DNA of 64,000 nucleotides, taken from Cliona cf. orientalis (taxonomy: Eukaryota > Porifera > Demospongiae > Clionaida > Clionaidae). Positions 1-12,000 of the stretch are shown here, piece by piece. The stretch is taken from the NCBI GenBank assembly GCA_963930775.1, contig OZ005703.1:2728001-2792000 (forward strand), in the 5' to 3' direction. The first letter of the stretch is position 1; each line of letters starts with the position of its first letter. The notes beneath the pieces were generated by a model. That model did not search any database and was not told the origin of the DNA. It saw only the letters and a program-made list of their open reading frames with translations. A program made the position numbers and the translations under genes.

Positions 1-28
1 GAGGGACGTTCAATATCTCTGTCTTTGA

Positions 29-169
29 GGCAGCGGTCAAATGCTGACTATTCGAAGCAAGTGCTTTGCGGCTGTCCTTCCAGATAACCAGCTGATGGTG
101 GTGGGGGGTTGCTCGGGAATATATGGTCCAACAGATACTGTGGCATTCGCTCAGAATGTGAAGCAGTAA
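29..169 (+). CDS. 3' end of a kelch-repeat-like gene (partial)
   Basis: The open frame running to a TAA at 167-169 ends with a kelch-type blade: a CFAAVLPDNQLMVVGG core followed by a TDTV motif and a short tail. Kelch proteins carry this Leu/Met-Val-Val-Gly-Gly strand pattern near the end of each blade. The frame is closed upstream by a TGA at 26-28, and TTTGAG just before it could be a splice acceptor, so this is probably the last coding exon of a gene lying mostly to the left of the window. The start coordinate is approximate. The protein's partner or other domains cannot be seen. The kelch call rests on one blade only. Confidence 0.45.
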   Translation, partial: GSGQMLTIRSKCFAAVLPDNQLMVVGGCSGIYGPTDTVAFAQNVKQ

Positions 170-522
170 CTTAAGTAGCCACTTGGCTAGTTATACTCCT
201 TTATATATAGCATTAAGTGCCAACAATAATATTTAACATTACTCACGATTTTTGTACATCTATGTAACTACGTACTGTGCAATGTTGCATGAGGTGCAAA
301 TAATATTATACGCATTCAAAATATTTGTGAATTGAAGATCATGAATTTATACATAAGTAAGCAGAGCAGCTAGGAAGATAAAGGATATGGTGGCCATGCA
401 CCCACCATAATTAGCAGCGCATGACATGCTCAGCAAGTTTCGCGCATGCGCACACTGGGATTCTTTGACGACCCATTACCAACCGATGATCGTACTCTGA
501 ACTTTTGCACCTGACTGAACAA
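170..522. other. Short intergenic gap upstream of PPWD1
   Basis: About 350 bases of AT-rich DNA between the kelch-like stop and the PPWD1 start codon. It presumably holds the 3' UTR of the first gene and the promoter of PPWD1, both on the same strand. I see no convincing TATA box, RNA gene or repeat in it. Confidence 0.4.
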
Positions 523-3500
523 ATGGAGGACCGCAAAAGGAAGATTAGCGTTGAAGGACCTCCTGGAGGGGACGAGGATGAAGTGATTGGACCACTGCCA
601 GTCGGAGAAGGAGGAGGAACAAAGAAAAGAAAAGGTGGGTCCCATAACGTGGCGGGAAATTTGAATCCTACTCTAATAAATGCCCACCATGTGGAGTGCA
701 TTGAATTTTATTTCTTCTATACAGTACTTCCCTATGAGAAAGTGTACCTCGATGGCTTGCCGTGTGCTGAGATGTATGAGAAGAGTTACATGCACAGGGA
801 CATCATCACTCATGTCCTTTGTACCAAGTTAGTTCACCCAGTTTGATGAATTACACGAGTCTCTATACATAATATAGCCTTGTCCCCAGACCCAATTCCC
901 AGCTTTCACATGATGCAAGCTGAAAGTGGGAATCTAATACTGAAAATATCACGGAGTCTGGGAATGAGGTTATGTCTGTGCACTGTGGCTGAAAATTTTT
1001 GCTGGACAGAACATTCACCAAGCCCAGCTGCCTTTGCAGTATTTGGTTGAATAAGTTTTCGCCATGCTGTAAAGGTCGCCCTATCCTTTGAGTAATCATA
1101 GCATAGGACAAAAAAAAATTCACCAATAAGAGCGGGTACCAAAATAATTGGTGAAAATTGGAAGTGTGTATGCATGTGCATACATGTACATGGTTGGAAA
1201 TACATAATGCACTAATACATGTAGTAAGGTCACAGTGCTACTTGGACCAGCCACTAATGTTATTCCAAGAGTATTGTCATATCAATCACATAACAACATG
1301 TGTCCCATGCTGAGGGTGGGGTCTGGTTAGCCTCGTCCCCAGGCCACTCCCATGTTTTCAATGTTGCACGCGAAAACATGGGAGTGGCCTGGGGACAAGG
1401 CTAGAGTCTGGTAACATAGAGAATCTCCTCTCTTTAGCACTGTACATATATGTCATAACGTATCTTAGGACTGATTTCATTGCTACATTGTATGCCATCA
1501 TAGCCTTTTGCTACATTAAATTTTTGTGTTGTAACGTAATGTACATGTACTTTAGGACTGACTTCATTGCTACTGCCAGCCAGGATGGCCATCTCAAGTT
1601 TTGGAAGAAGCAGGAGGATGGGATCGAGTTTGTCAAGCACTTCAGAGCACATCTTGGTTAAAAGAGCATGTATCATGCACTGAGCTCAATTATGAGCTCC
1701 ACCACATCCTCAGGCTGGCTAGTGGGCCCTATTTCTACATGTACTTTGATCAAAATATTATAGCAATTAACTTTAGGGGGTACCCTCTTTATGCAGATTT
1801 ACGGGAGTGCCTCAGTGTTCAATAATTATTAAGTTATGCTAATGATTAATTATTCTCCTTCCCTCCCAATTAGGAAAGATTGTGTCTATGTCAGTGAGTG
1901 CTGATGGAATGTTGCTGTGTACTACTGCAGATGACAAATCACTTAAGGTGTTTGATGTTCTCAACTTTGGTAAGCATCTTTGCTATGTGCATCAATATTT
2001 CCGGCTATAATATTATGGTAATGGAAGTCTCAATTCCATGCCCCATGTCTCAGCTCCCAAGCCTGTGGGTAATCTACATACATACATGTATACATGTATA
2101 TCTAGCAGTCATGTGACTATGCATGTCGGATTGTCCATTCACCTAATGGCCTTCGATCTTGTGGCCTTCGCTATGTAAGCAGTCTACTAGCTCATGCTAT
2201 AGACTGTCAATTTTAAGTCATACTGAATTAGAATTTTAATTTAGCTATTAAGTTTGTGCTGCGTATAATAATAATATGGTCCTTGCTAGCAGCACATGTT
2301 TCAATACATGACAATAAGCTCAATATTATGGCTTACCAACAATTATTTGCAGCTGCTTGAATTAGATTTTCCCTATCATGTATTCAGAACAACATGAGCA
2401 AGTTACTGGTGTTAAGTTAGACTTGACTGTCATGCTCCTGGACAGGTTGTTATTGACATGGGGACTGTTTAGCTCGGAAGAATGATAATAGCAATTCATA
2501 ATCTGATACTGTGATGTGTGTGGACCATACCCGTATAAAAGATAATTTAAATTTGGCGAAACATGGTTTGTGTTGGCAAAATTTAAATTTGTGGTTTGGG
2601 GCTATGCACGTTGTTATAGTTGGGATGTGGCTTATGAAATGTCATGACAGTGCTTTCTGCACAATCTAATGCTGCATCCCTCCCAGTAGGGGACACTGAG
2701 GCAATTCTTGGTTGTGCACCCTACCACATGACTGCAGAAATCCAGGGTTTCGTCTGGAGGTGGGGGGGGGGGGGGGGGGGGGGTGTTCCCCACACACTAG
2801 CCAAATTAGCCATTCAATTAATTTTGATACTGTATCACTTCACTTTGCATGGCTACTGGTCCCTGGATTGAGGGCCCAATGTTTGTAATGTTTATATTAT
2901 GGCTGTAATAGGCAATATAAAATATATCTACAAGATTTAATAGGCTTCAGAATCCTCTGCCCTTGTCCCTTCGTTATTGATATGGCTTTTGGTGATAAAC
3001 CTAAACTAGAGTACGTAGCCATATATACGTACATGTACATGACTGCAAATCATGTGAGTCAGTGGGTGGATACTCTTTTTTCCTTCTGCAGATATGATCA
3101 ACATGTTTCGTCTCAAGTTTGTTCCCTCGTGTTGTGTGTGGCTCTATGCTGGAGGTGCAGCTACTCCAGCAGTAGCTTGGTGAGGATGATTATCTTGCCT
3201 CTTAACCAGCATTCTTCTATGGAGTATAGAGCTACTCTTCTTCATATTATTATCTTTATAGTTGCGAGCAAGATAGACCGATCATTCATGTATTTGATGG
3301 AAGAGGTGAAGATAAGGAAATAGCGTATCTGGACAAACTACACTCCTCACCCATCACCTTCATGGAGGTATGTATTTTCGTGAAATTGTTGAGAAATTAA
3401 ATCTCTCTCTCTATCTCCCTCCCTCCCTTCCTCTTTCTCTCCCTCTCTCCCTCCCTCCCTCTCTCTCCTCAGTATAACCATCATTATGATGTGGTGGTGT

Positions 3501-6500
3501 CTGGTGATGAGTGTGGGATGGTGGAGTACTGGAGTGGACCTGCCTCTGACTATCTCTTCCCTAAGAACCTCAAATTCGAGCACAAAATCGACACTGACTT
3601 GTATGATTTTGCCAAGGTACAATAATATTATGGTATGATGCTGTACTGGGATAGTGAGAGATACTGCTGTGTTAGTGTATGTGAGTTTGATTCACCATGA
3701 TTTATCAAGTCTGTCCCTGGTGATGAAGAAGAGAACAGAGATAAATCCTGCTTGCCAGAGTAATTGATGCACGACGTCACTTTCATGTACTTAAACGAGA
3801 CCATTTCTTTAATAATAATTATGCTTAGCGCTATGTGCACATGAAGTAGCAATTTCTACGCGAACTGAAATCGCATGTTCCCTCCCAGATAAGTCACTGT
3901 CATGTAGACACATGTACATGTGAGTGAGGGGTATGGTACATGTGTGTGTAATTCTGTGTTTCTGTCACCACACTAGCTGCTACATGTACAATGTACATAC
4001 CACTATTATTATTAATTGTTAGTAGTCCTCATCCTGATCTCTTCCACCCCCCTCCCCACGCATACATTATATGCTGCCAGTGTAAGACGAGTCCCCTGAG
4101 TCTGACGTACTCTCCGAGTGGGAAGCTGTTTGCAGTGATGTCTGGGGACAGGAAGGTTAGGGTGTTCACATTCCTCACCGGCAAGCTACACAGAGTGTTT
4201 GATGAGTCACTCGACATATTCACTGAGCAGCAGCAGGTCAGGTGATCCTTACTAGTGTATATGTAGTTTGATATGGATCCCCCAGTGGGGGTTTACACAT
4301 TGTGTATAATAAGCTGTAGCAAGGACTAATATTAAAGACGTTATGACCCCTTGTCTCTAGTTTGACTAAACAGTTGTCTCTAGGGGGGTTGTGCTGGGGG
4401 CATGCTCCCCCTCTCCCCTAGTACTAGCACATGCAAGCTGGGGCACACTGGAAATTGACCGAACCATGCTGTAGAAGTACTATCCCCATTTAATAATATT
4501 ATTAGAGAAATTTATAGTACAATTAGGAGTGCATAGGTTGTGGTTTGGTGATCTATCTTTGCACTTGCCAATTAAAAAAATTTCTAACTCTCATGTACAT
4601 GTATACGGTGATCCCATATTCAACCACCAAATTTACACTGATTATGTAAGCCAGCCAATAAATTTGCAAAGACACAGCCATCAAAATAATTAATTTTTAA
4701 TGCATACCACTATTTCCGGATATTGAGTGAAAAAAATTTCTTGTGGTATACGTGTATGTGTATATGTATCTGTGTGTGCAGAACAATCCCCAGCTGTCCA
4801 ACATGGAGTTTGGTCGTCGACTAGCTGTGGAGAGAGAGCTGGAAAAGACTCCATATTTCTCACTCCCCAATGCATGTGAGTATTATCAGCGATCATGCAT
4901 GATACATAGCAGACTTGTATAGATCATAATATTATGTTAACTTTAGTCAAGGGTTACTTACACTCTTGCTTTTGTATTCCAAGGATTTAGAAATTATTTT
5001 GTGTTACGAAACTTTCGTGTGTCAGGTTTTTGTGTTGAAATGTTTTGTAGGAATGAACTCATGCCATATCATGTCGGTAGTGCCTATTATTATTTTCATA
5101 AGGTTAATTTCTGCAGCTGCTATTGACTATGGAAACGTTAAAATTAAAATTTCCAGATTTATGGTAATAGATCACTTCCTATTTCCAGTGTTTGATGACA
5201 GTGGTAATTTTCTCATCTTTGCAAGCATGGTTGGAATTAAAGGTATGAGTGTCCCACCTTATTGTGCATCACAGTTTGTACCACAGTGATCACCTCACTG
5301 CAGTCATCAACCTCTACACCAACAAGTGTGTCAGGATCATTGGAAAGGTAACTAATTATTGGTGTGTGTGTATGTATGTATATATGTATGTATGTAATGC
5401 ATAGCTGTGTATCAACTATACGTACATGTATATGCAATCAGTGATTATACACACAAAACTTACAGGTACATGTACATAATATGTGGGAAGAATTAAAAAT
5501 CCTTCTCAGAATTACTCAAATCTGGTAGCCATGAACCATCCAATGGCAGGCCTAGGGGAAAAAACCTGTGTACACACATGTGCACACATACATGCACACA
5601 CTCACACTTATAGGAGGAAAGTGTTCGTTTCTTACAGCTGACCCTCCATCAAGGACAAGTGGGAAAGAAGACTGCACTCAGCGTCGTAAGGAATTCAAGT
5701 ACTGTACCCTTTACTAAAAGAAAAAATGTATGAATTCCTAAACTAAAGGCATCATGAGCTAGGTTATATGTTTACGCAATACTTAGGAAGCATCTTTGTA
5801 ACTATACCGTATGTGTGAAGATTTTCAATGGATAAAAATTTCATCGAGCCCAGCTACCTTCGTATTGCAGAAATAGTTCATGGAAAAACTTTTTGCCAAT
5901 ATAGTAAAGTCCTGTATGCAATCTTTAACACAGGATAAAATTAATATTAGGGGGCAGGGGTGATAAAATGTTCACCAATGAGAGCAGATAGTGAAATTGG
6001 CAAAAATTTTCTCCTGGCAAAAATTTCTATGCATATTATGGTAGAATTGTTTCTTAGGCCAGACTCTCCTATGAGATTAATTTTTCCTTCAATTGCCTCA
6101 CTCCCAGGAAATGGAGGTGTCTGATAATCCCTCCCTGAGGCGGGACACCTCTGACCCCACACTCATCTGCACAGCATACAAGAAAAACAGGTTTTACCTG
6201 TTCACCAGGAAAGACCCCGATGATATAAAAGGGTAAGGAACTCGGCCACATGCATAAGCCCTTCCACGGAAGAAATTGTGAATAACATAAGGCTAGCTAC
6301 ATGTAACTGGTATAGTAGATCGGGATATTTTTGCTGGTAAAATATTTTACTTTCGTGTAGTCCAATTTTCGTCGCATGCACGAACGTTCATAGTACATCT
6401 TTCCTGATCTACAGTGTAACACTTTTTAGCATAATGATCATTTCGGAGACCTTTATTTACAAATGTATTATTCAGTTATCTGTATGATATAACGTGTTTA

Positions 6501-8133
6501 CTTTTATCCAGAGGTGAGAGTGATAGGGACGTGTTTAATGAGAAGCCATCAAAGGAGGAGCAGATGGCAGCCACCAAGTCTGGCGGAAGCTCTAGGATCA
6601 GCCAAATGGCAACACTACACACATCCATGGGAGATATACAGTTCAAACTGTTTCTCGAATAGTGAGTGAAATGAATTTTAATGTGATTTTGAGAGTGGGA
6701 AAGAATTTGAGAGAGAGGAGTGTATAAACAGAGAGAAGAGGGAAAGGGTGAGAGAGAAGGAGTGGAAGGAGAGAGAGATTATCTTTACACTTCTGCAGCT
6801 GCCCCAAGACAGTTGAGAACTTCTGTGTCCATGCTAGCAATGGCTACTACAACGGACACATCTTCCACAGAGTTATCAAACAGTTCATGATACAAACAGG
6901 AGACCCCACAGGTGAGGACTGTCCAGCTGCACTGACTCACCAACATGTAGGTGTAGATACATAACGCGAACACAATTATGATACAAACAGAGCACTGACT
7001 TACCAACATGTACATGTACATTTACATGTGTATTGTACTACCAAAATTAATATTATTGTAGTACTTTTGTTATTCAGGTGTAAAGGGGGTTCTTATTTTT
7101 CTTTGAAATTTCATCGATTGTGTCTAGATTGCTAGAATGCGCATTGGGCTTGACATTGTGTGCACACACACACTTGCCCAGGTACTGGTACAGGAGGTGA
7201 GTCAATCTGGGGTGGGGAGTTTGAGGATGAGTTTCACCCGACTCTGAAGCACGACCGTCCCTACACTGTCAGTATGGCCAACGCTGGACCCAACACAAAT
7301 GGATCTCAGTTCTTTATCACTGTTGTCCCCACTGTGAGTGGTGTAGAACTATACTATCCCTATTATTTAGATTTACCCACCCACTTCATCAAATACATTG
7401 ATTTTAACATATAGCTACATGTCCACCCTAGCCTCGTCACCAGGCACCCTGATCTTTTCAACTGCATGCGAGAAAAGAGGGGGAGCCTGGTAAAACTTAT
7501 CACGTGCATGATGTCAGATGGAACCAACTTCCATATATGGACGCATGCGCATGCAAGTTCTAGCTATAGCGTGCAAGGCGCTAGGGATCAACGCTCATGT
7601 AGCCGCGTCCTGAGGCCCCCGATCTTTTCATGAAAAGATCATGGTGGCTGGAGACGAGGTTATGCGAGCGTCGATCCGTAGCGCCTTGCACGCTTTAGCA
7701 TGCGCATGCACCCATATAATAATAATTATTATATGGGCACAAGCGGGCTCTATGCTCTATAGTTTTACCAGGCTCCCCCTCTTTTCTCGCGTGCAGTTGA
7801 AAAGATCGGGGCACCTGGGGACGAGGCTTATGTCCACCCAGCCTGATTTGACTTTGTAGCAATGGCTTCTTGAGATCATTATTATCTGTGTGCCTTAAAA
7901 TAAGAAATACAGCATCGACAATGTTCCCTAACTCCACCTCTCTCTCCCTCTCTTTCTCTACCGCTCTCTCTGTCCCTCTCTCTCTCCAGCCATGGCTTGA
8001 TAACAAGCACACAGTATTTGGTCGTGTTATGAAAGGCATGGATGTCTGTCAGCTCATCAGTGAAGCAAAGACTCATCCAAAAACAGATAAACCTTATGAT
8101 GATGTGAAAATCATGAACATCACTCTGAAATAA
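523..8133 (+). CDS. PPWD1: Peptidylprolyl isomerase with WD repeats, PPWD1 orthologue (17 exons)
   Basis: Nuclear spliceosome-associated cyclophilin: an N-terminal WD40 propeller and a C-terminal prolyl cis-trans isomerase domain. Exons by splice signal and phase: 523-634, 725-827, 1556-1656, 1874-1969, 3092-3179, 3262-3367, 3473-3616, 4081-4236, 4782-4875, 5189-5242, 5304-5347, 5614-5685, 6108-6232, 6512-6661, 6799-6911, 7182-7333, 7990-8133; total 1,854 nt, 617 residues (human protein about 646). All junctions keep frame. Residues ~38-330 hold the WD blades (e.g. [18 protein letters not shown]). The signature [13 protein letters not shown] lies in between. The cyclophilin domain (~460-617) keeps the active-site residues: [19 protein letters not shown] and [10 protein letters not shown]. 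The first ATG in the open frame is at 523. Introns contain simple repeats, poly-G and foldback elements. An internal part (introns 4-7) recurs at the right edge of the window. Confidence 0.95.
1328..1403. repeat. 76-bp foldback element, TAGCCTCGTCCCC ends
   Basis: Two near-perfect ~31-bp arms (1328-1359 and 1373-1403) separated by a short loop, in PPWD1 intron 2. Flanks share GTCTGGT on both sides, consistent with a 7-8 bp target duplication, as for hAT-type elements. The same end word recurs at 7439, 8272, 27133, 57503 and elsewhere. Confidence 0.7.
2085..3990 (+). repeat. Segment of PPWD1 duplicated at the right end of the window (copy 1)
   Basis: From about 2102 to beyond 3880 this DNA (intron 4, exon 5, intron 5, exon 6, intron 6, exon 7, intron 7) is closely similar to 62409-64000 on the same strand. 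Introns match as well as exons, so the duplication was genomic, not via mRNA. This copy keeps exon 6 (3262-3367), which the other copy lacks. Copy 1 also contains a G22 run at 2762-2783. Confidence 0.85.
7439..7829. repeat. ~390-bp foldback element in PPWD1 intron 16
   Basis: A long palindrome: the left arm (TAGCCTCGTCACCAGG..., 7439-7580) is repeated inverted as the right arm up to CGAGGCT at 7828. Both outer flanks read TGTCCACCC, a target-site duplication of about 8-10 bp. Ends match the 76-bp element at 1328-1403, so both belong to one hAT-like family. No coding capacity. Confidence 0.75.
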
Positions 8134-8786
8134 TGATAGCAATATTAAATTTTCACGCATTAATTTTTGCACAGGAGCGCGAAAATTATGGTAAAAAAGT
8201 GGTTTCCCTAGTTTATTTTGCCAAAGCAACACAAAATCACAAGGGGTGGGCACATAATATAATATACTAGCCTCGTTCCCAGGCCCTTCAGGAGAAAGGG
8301 CCTGGTACACACTGCATGCACGCGCATGCGCTGGGGTCTCCATAGCGACCGGTCGCGTTACCATAGTGATCATTCACGGGTTCTGCATGACGTACAGTTC
8401 TATGGACAATAAACGGAGAGTATACAATAGTATCCGATTTTTTATATATATAATAATTTTGCATACATGCAAGGACACATAAAATAGCAATAGCTAATAC
8501 AAGTATGCACCCTATATAAAAGATAGCTGATTACCCCCAGGGGTCCCCCGGCGCATGCGCATGCAGTGTGTATCAGGCCCTTTCTCCTCCTCTTGCTGTA
8601 CTGACACCCGCAACCGGGATCAAAGTGAGATCAAGCGGTCAAGCTGTAAAATTGGAGACTATCAAGCGATCAAGATGTCCGTTTGTGTTGGAGCGGTGCG
8701 ATGAAGGTCCAAAATGGCTCCGATCAAGTTTGATCCCGGTCGCGGTTGTCAGTACTGCAGGTATATATATGACCATCCCTTGAATC
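8134..8786. other. Intergenic interval between PPWD1 and the Death/ankyrin gene
   Basis: Holds an inverted pair of GCCTCGTTCCCAGGCCC-type arms (about 8272-8340 and 8536-8590, sharing ACACACTGCATGC) and a 150-bp palindromic element immediately before the next start codon. Presumably includes the PPWD1 3' UTR and the promoter of the following gene. Confidence 0.5.
8602..8751. repeat. 150-bp palindromic element just upstream of the Death/ankyrin start codon
   Basis: TGACACCCGCAACCGGGATC at the left end is mirrored by GATCCCGGTCGCGGTTGTCA at the right end. Both sides are flanked by GTAC (8598-8601 and 8752-8755), a plausible 4-bp target duplication. It ends 35 bases before the ATG at 8787, so it sits in the 5' UTR or core promoter. 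Confidence 0.65.
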
Positions 8787-9096
8787 ATGGCTGAGCGTGT
8801 CTCCGTCAACGAAGCTTTGCCGCTCCTTCAAGGCGTCGTAGAATGGGAGGAGTTGGGTCTATACCTGGGCCTTTCTGACGCCACGATTAAGGAGATACGC
8901 AGTACTTCTGGCGATGTCAGCACGAAGAGGATGGTTATGATGTCAAAGTGGATTCAGAGCGACCTCGAGGCGACGTGGTCGAAGCTTGCCAAGGCGCTGC
9001 TGAACTTGAATCCTCCTTACAAGGTCGTGGCTGCCAAAATAAGACAGGAGCGTGGCTTAAGTCCTGAACCTCGCAATGAGCTCGGTGGGGAGAAAC
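8787..9096 (+). CDS. Exon 1: Death domain
   Basis: Encodes a single Death domain of about 90 residues: helix 1 VNEALPLLQGVVEWEELGLY, then LGLSDATIKEI, and the typical ATW..L..AL core before KVVAAKIRQ. Death domains pair with other Death domains in apoptosis and innate-immune complexes. A strong donor (AAAC|GTAAGC) at 9097 gives phase 1 and joins in frame to the acceptor at 15441. Without splicing the frame stops at 9113, which would give a free-standing 108-residue Death-domain protein. Confidence 0.8.
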
Positions 9097-12000
9097 GTAA
9101 GCTCCTTGTCTAGGTTGGGGCATACATTTTGGTGGTGGTGGTTTGCATGGGTTGGGGGGGGGGGGGGGGGGTGGTTATTACATCCCCAGTCCCAATCAAC
9201 AACAAAAAATTCTTCCAACATAATAATGAAATTGTTGTAAAGACTTTCAAAATGTTTAGCTCGCATGACAAGGTATTGTAGCGTAGAAGAGATCATGGAC
9301 TATCGATGATAGCTATACTAGTGTCATGCAGGGCCTGTTTGGGGCAAGCCTGAGCTGAGCCTCTGAAAGTCTCTGTCAGTAGCTGAGACTCGAAAACTTT
9401 AACAAAGCCATGGCACAATAGATCATGCAGACCACCGACACATATCCAAGCATACAATGACAGACATTCTCATAGTGCTATGTAGGCCTATACATCTGCA
9501 CGATAGCTAGTTCCCTCGACATAGTGTTTGCCAACAGTCAAGAGAAAAGATACTTTTTAATTTAGCCTGCCTCTATTGTCAGAGTCAGTTAGCAGCACGT
9601 CTATCTTTATCGCGTTCTTAGCTGGTCCTTGCGCTGTTGAGCTGACGACGAGCTCTGTCTCGCTCTCTCCTCCTTTGGAGTCCGGCGCGGTACAGCTTGA
9701 TACCAACGGTAGCTCCTAGCTTACTGGATCAATACATGCAGGCACGAGTGTAAATTTGCAATTCACTAAATTAGAACGGCGTATATACGGCGCGTAGCCC
9801 AGGCATGAGAATGCGCAATAGAATATTTCGCGCTTATGTCCATAGAGCCATGGTGGGCATATATTTCGCGTGACCGACATACCATAATAATAATAATATA
9901 CAATTCGCGCACAGCTGTACCGTTTATGTGGGGCTCGCTCAGGCTCGCCCCAATTATTATGGCATTTCTCTCAGTTGTATACACTGCCATAATTCGACCT
10001 CGGACATGCACATTGACAAACTGTGCATGCCACATGCTCCATATATGCGTATACTGGGGTGCGTAGCTTGAGCCGATTGACCCGGATATGATTTCGACCT
10101 GCCGTATCTAGACTGAATAGGAAAATCACCCAGAGTATGAACTCGCCAAAGAAAGCGAGTAGGCACAGTGAATATACTTTTCATGAGGAACAAGGGATGT
10201 AGTAACTTTTTCATTATATCCCCAGTAGCAATTACTTTTTTGTGGCTATGAGGTAATCCATGATCAATGGTATAATCTATGAGGTAATTATGAGAAAATC
10301 CAGGCCTCATGCAATGGAACCTTTCTGACACTTAAAAATCGGTAAGTATAATATATAGAGTATCTAACACGTGTATCCAGCGAATACCTTATAAGCTGCG
10401 TACTACTTTCTCAGACAAGTATGGCTGATTGAACTTCATGGCTTACATAATCCCTATACTATAGCTAGCCTGCGCTATACTGTATAGCGGGAAACTTCAA
10501 GGAAGAAAACCATGAATTTCGTGATTTTACAGCCACCTGCAAAGATTTTCTCTACGAAACTTTTAGGCATACCCATTATGCGATCACTTTAATATTCTGC
10601 GAAAATTTTCTCCATGAAATGTTCCCTTCCTACCGATCCACGAAATTTTTCCTGCTATATGGTATATAGCACCATTATAGCACGCTATACACGACCAGAC
10701 CGACATCTGAACTTTGAAAGCTGTACTATATACGCTGTCAAGTTCATTTCTGTGATTGAAGCATTGAGATTTGTCACTTTCGAGGTTGAAAGTCGGTGTC
10801 AGACTCCATCTCCGCGATTGGGGCATCGAATGTGTATACCATGTTAACGATCTTTACCATCTGCACCGTTAATACCACTGGGGATATGGTATAGTGTTTC
10901 ATTTGAATAATATTATTACAAGTATAAAAAAATAATTATTAAATATATTGGAGGATGAAGTAGGGATGGCAGGATCAAAAAGTACACGAACAAGATTAGG
11001 GATAATCACATCCACTATATTATATCCCTACGCTTGCTTTTCTGGATTATCATGCGCCTATTGATGGTGACCCATTGGTGCTATCCTTAATTTGAATCTT
11101 CTATATTATGCATGTGGGATCGAGGAATTCTTATAGGTTGTGGGGGATAATCAGCTTTGATCGTCGCATTCCTGCCTGGTTAGTTAATTCCTGCGTCTAC
11201 TCAAAAAGCATCCCATCCCATGGCATTGCTGTACTACGACTGGGAAGAGGAGAATGTAGCCACGCCCTTCATCAACTCGTTCATGGAGGTAGCTGGCTCA
11301 GACATGACTTCACCATGGCAACACTATACGAGCATGTGCATTACACGACAAAATGGCATATTGGAGATGACCAATTGTGTGAAATGTGCTGCATACCGTA
11401 TAGCGGGAAATTTTCGCATGGTGCAAATTTTCGCGTTTTTCGCGGATTGGTCAGCTACCGCGAAATTTTAAACACACGTGCGCGTATACGCATGCGCGCG
11501 TGTGACCGAGCGCGAGCCTAGCCAGGCCAGCTAGCTAGCTAGCTAGCTTGAGCGCACGCACGTGATACATGAACAACTGCACCTAGTATCTGTAGCTGTG
11601 TAAACGAGATGACTCTTTATCAGTATTGACGATAATCACTGGACTCTCTCCCCGTCATATCGCGTGTTGTTGTTGACGTGGGTGTGGTCTTTATGGAGAG
11701 AAGACGCGAAAATTAAAACCACGAAATTTTCTTCTGGACGTGTGAATGGCGGATCCGCGAAATTTTGCACCAGCGAAAATTTCCCGCTATACGGTATACC
11801 CACGATTTACCAACTGTCGTGATAACGCAAAAATAGTGTACCACTGATGTATGGTCAACAAAATGGAATGGATTTAGCTATATTTGACCTAAGATGAGAG
11901 GTAGAAGCAGTCTTGAGTTAGGCCTGGAAGAGATGAAAGATTGACAGTTTGGCACTTTTTTTACAATTTGTGACCCGCTCTGACCACCCGAGATAAAATT

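Noticed and set aside
3395-3470. Simple (CTCCCT)n tract as a feature of interest
   Set aside because: Ordinary expanded polypyrimidine tract of the intron before exon 7 of PPWD1.
7882-8373. 163-codon minus-strand frame over the end of PPWD1
   Set aside because: Antisense to the last PPWD1 exon and to a CTCTCT polypyrimidine tract, which yields an Arg/Glu-rich artefact.
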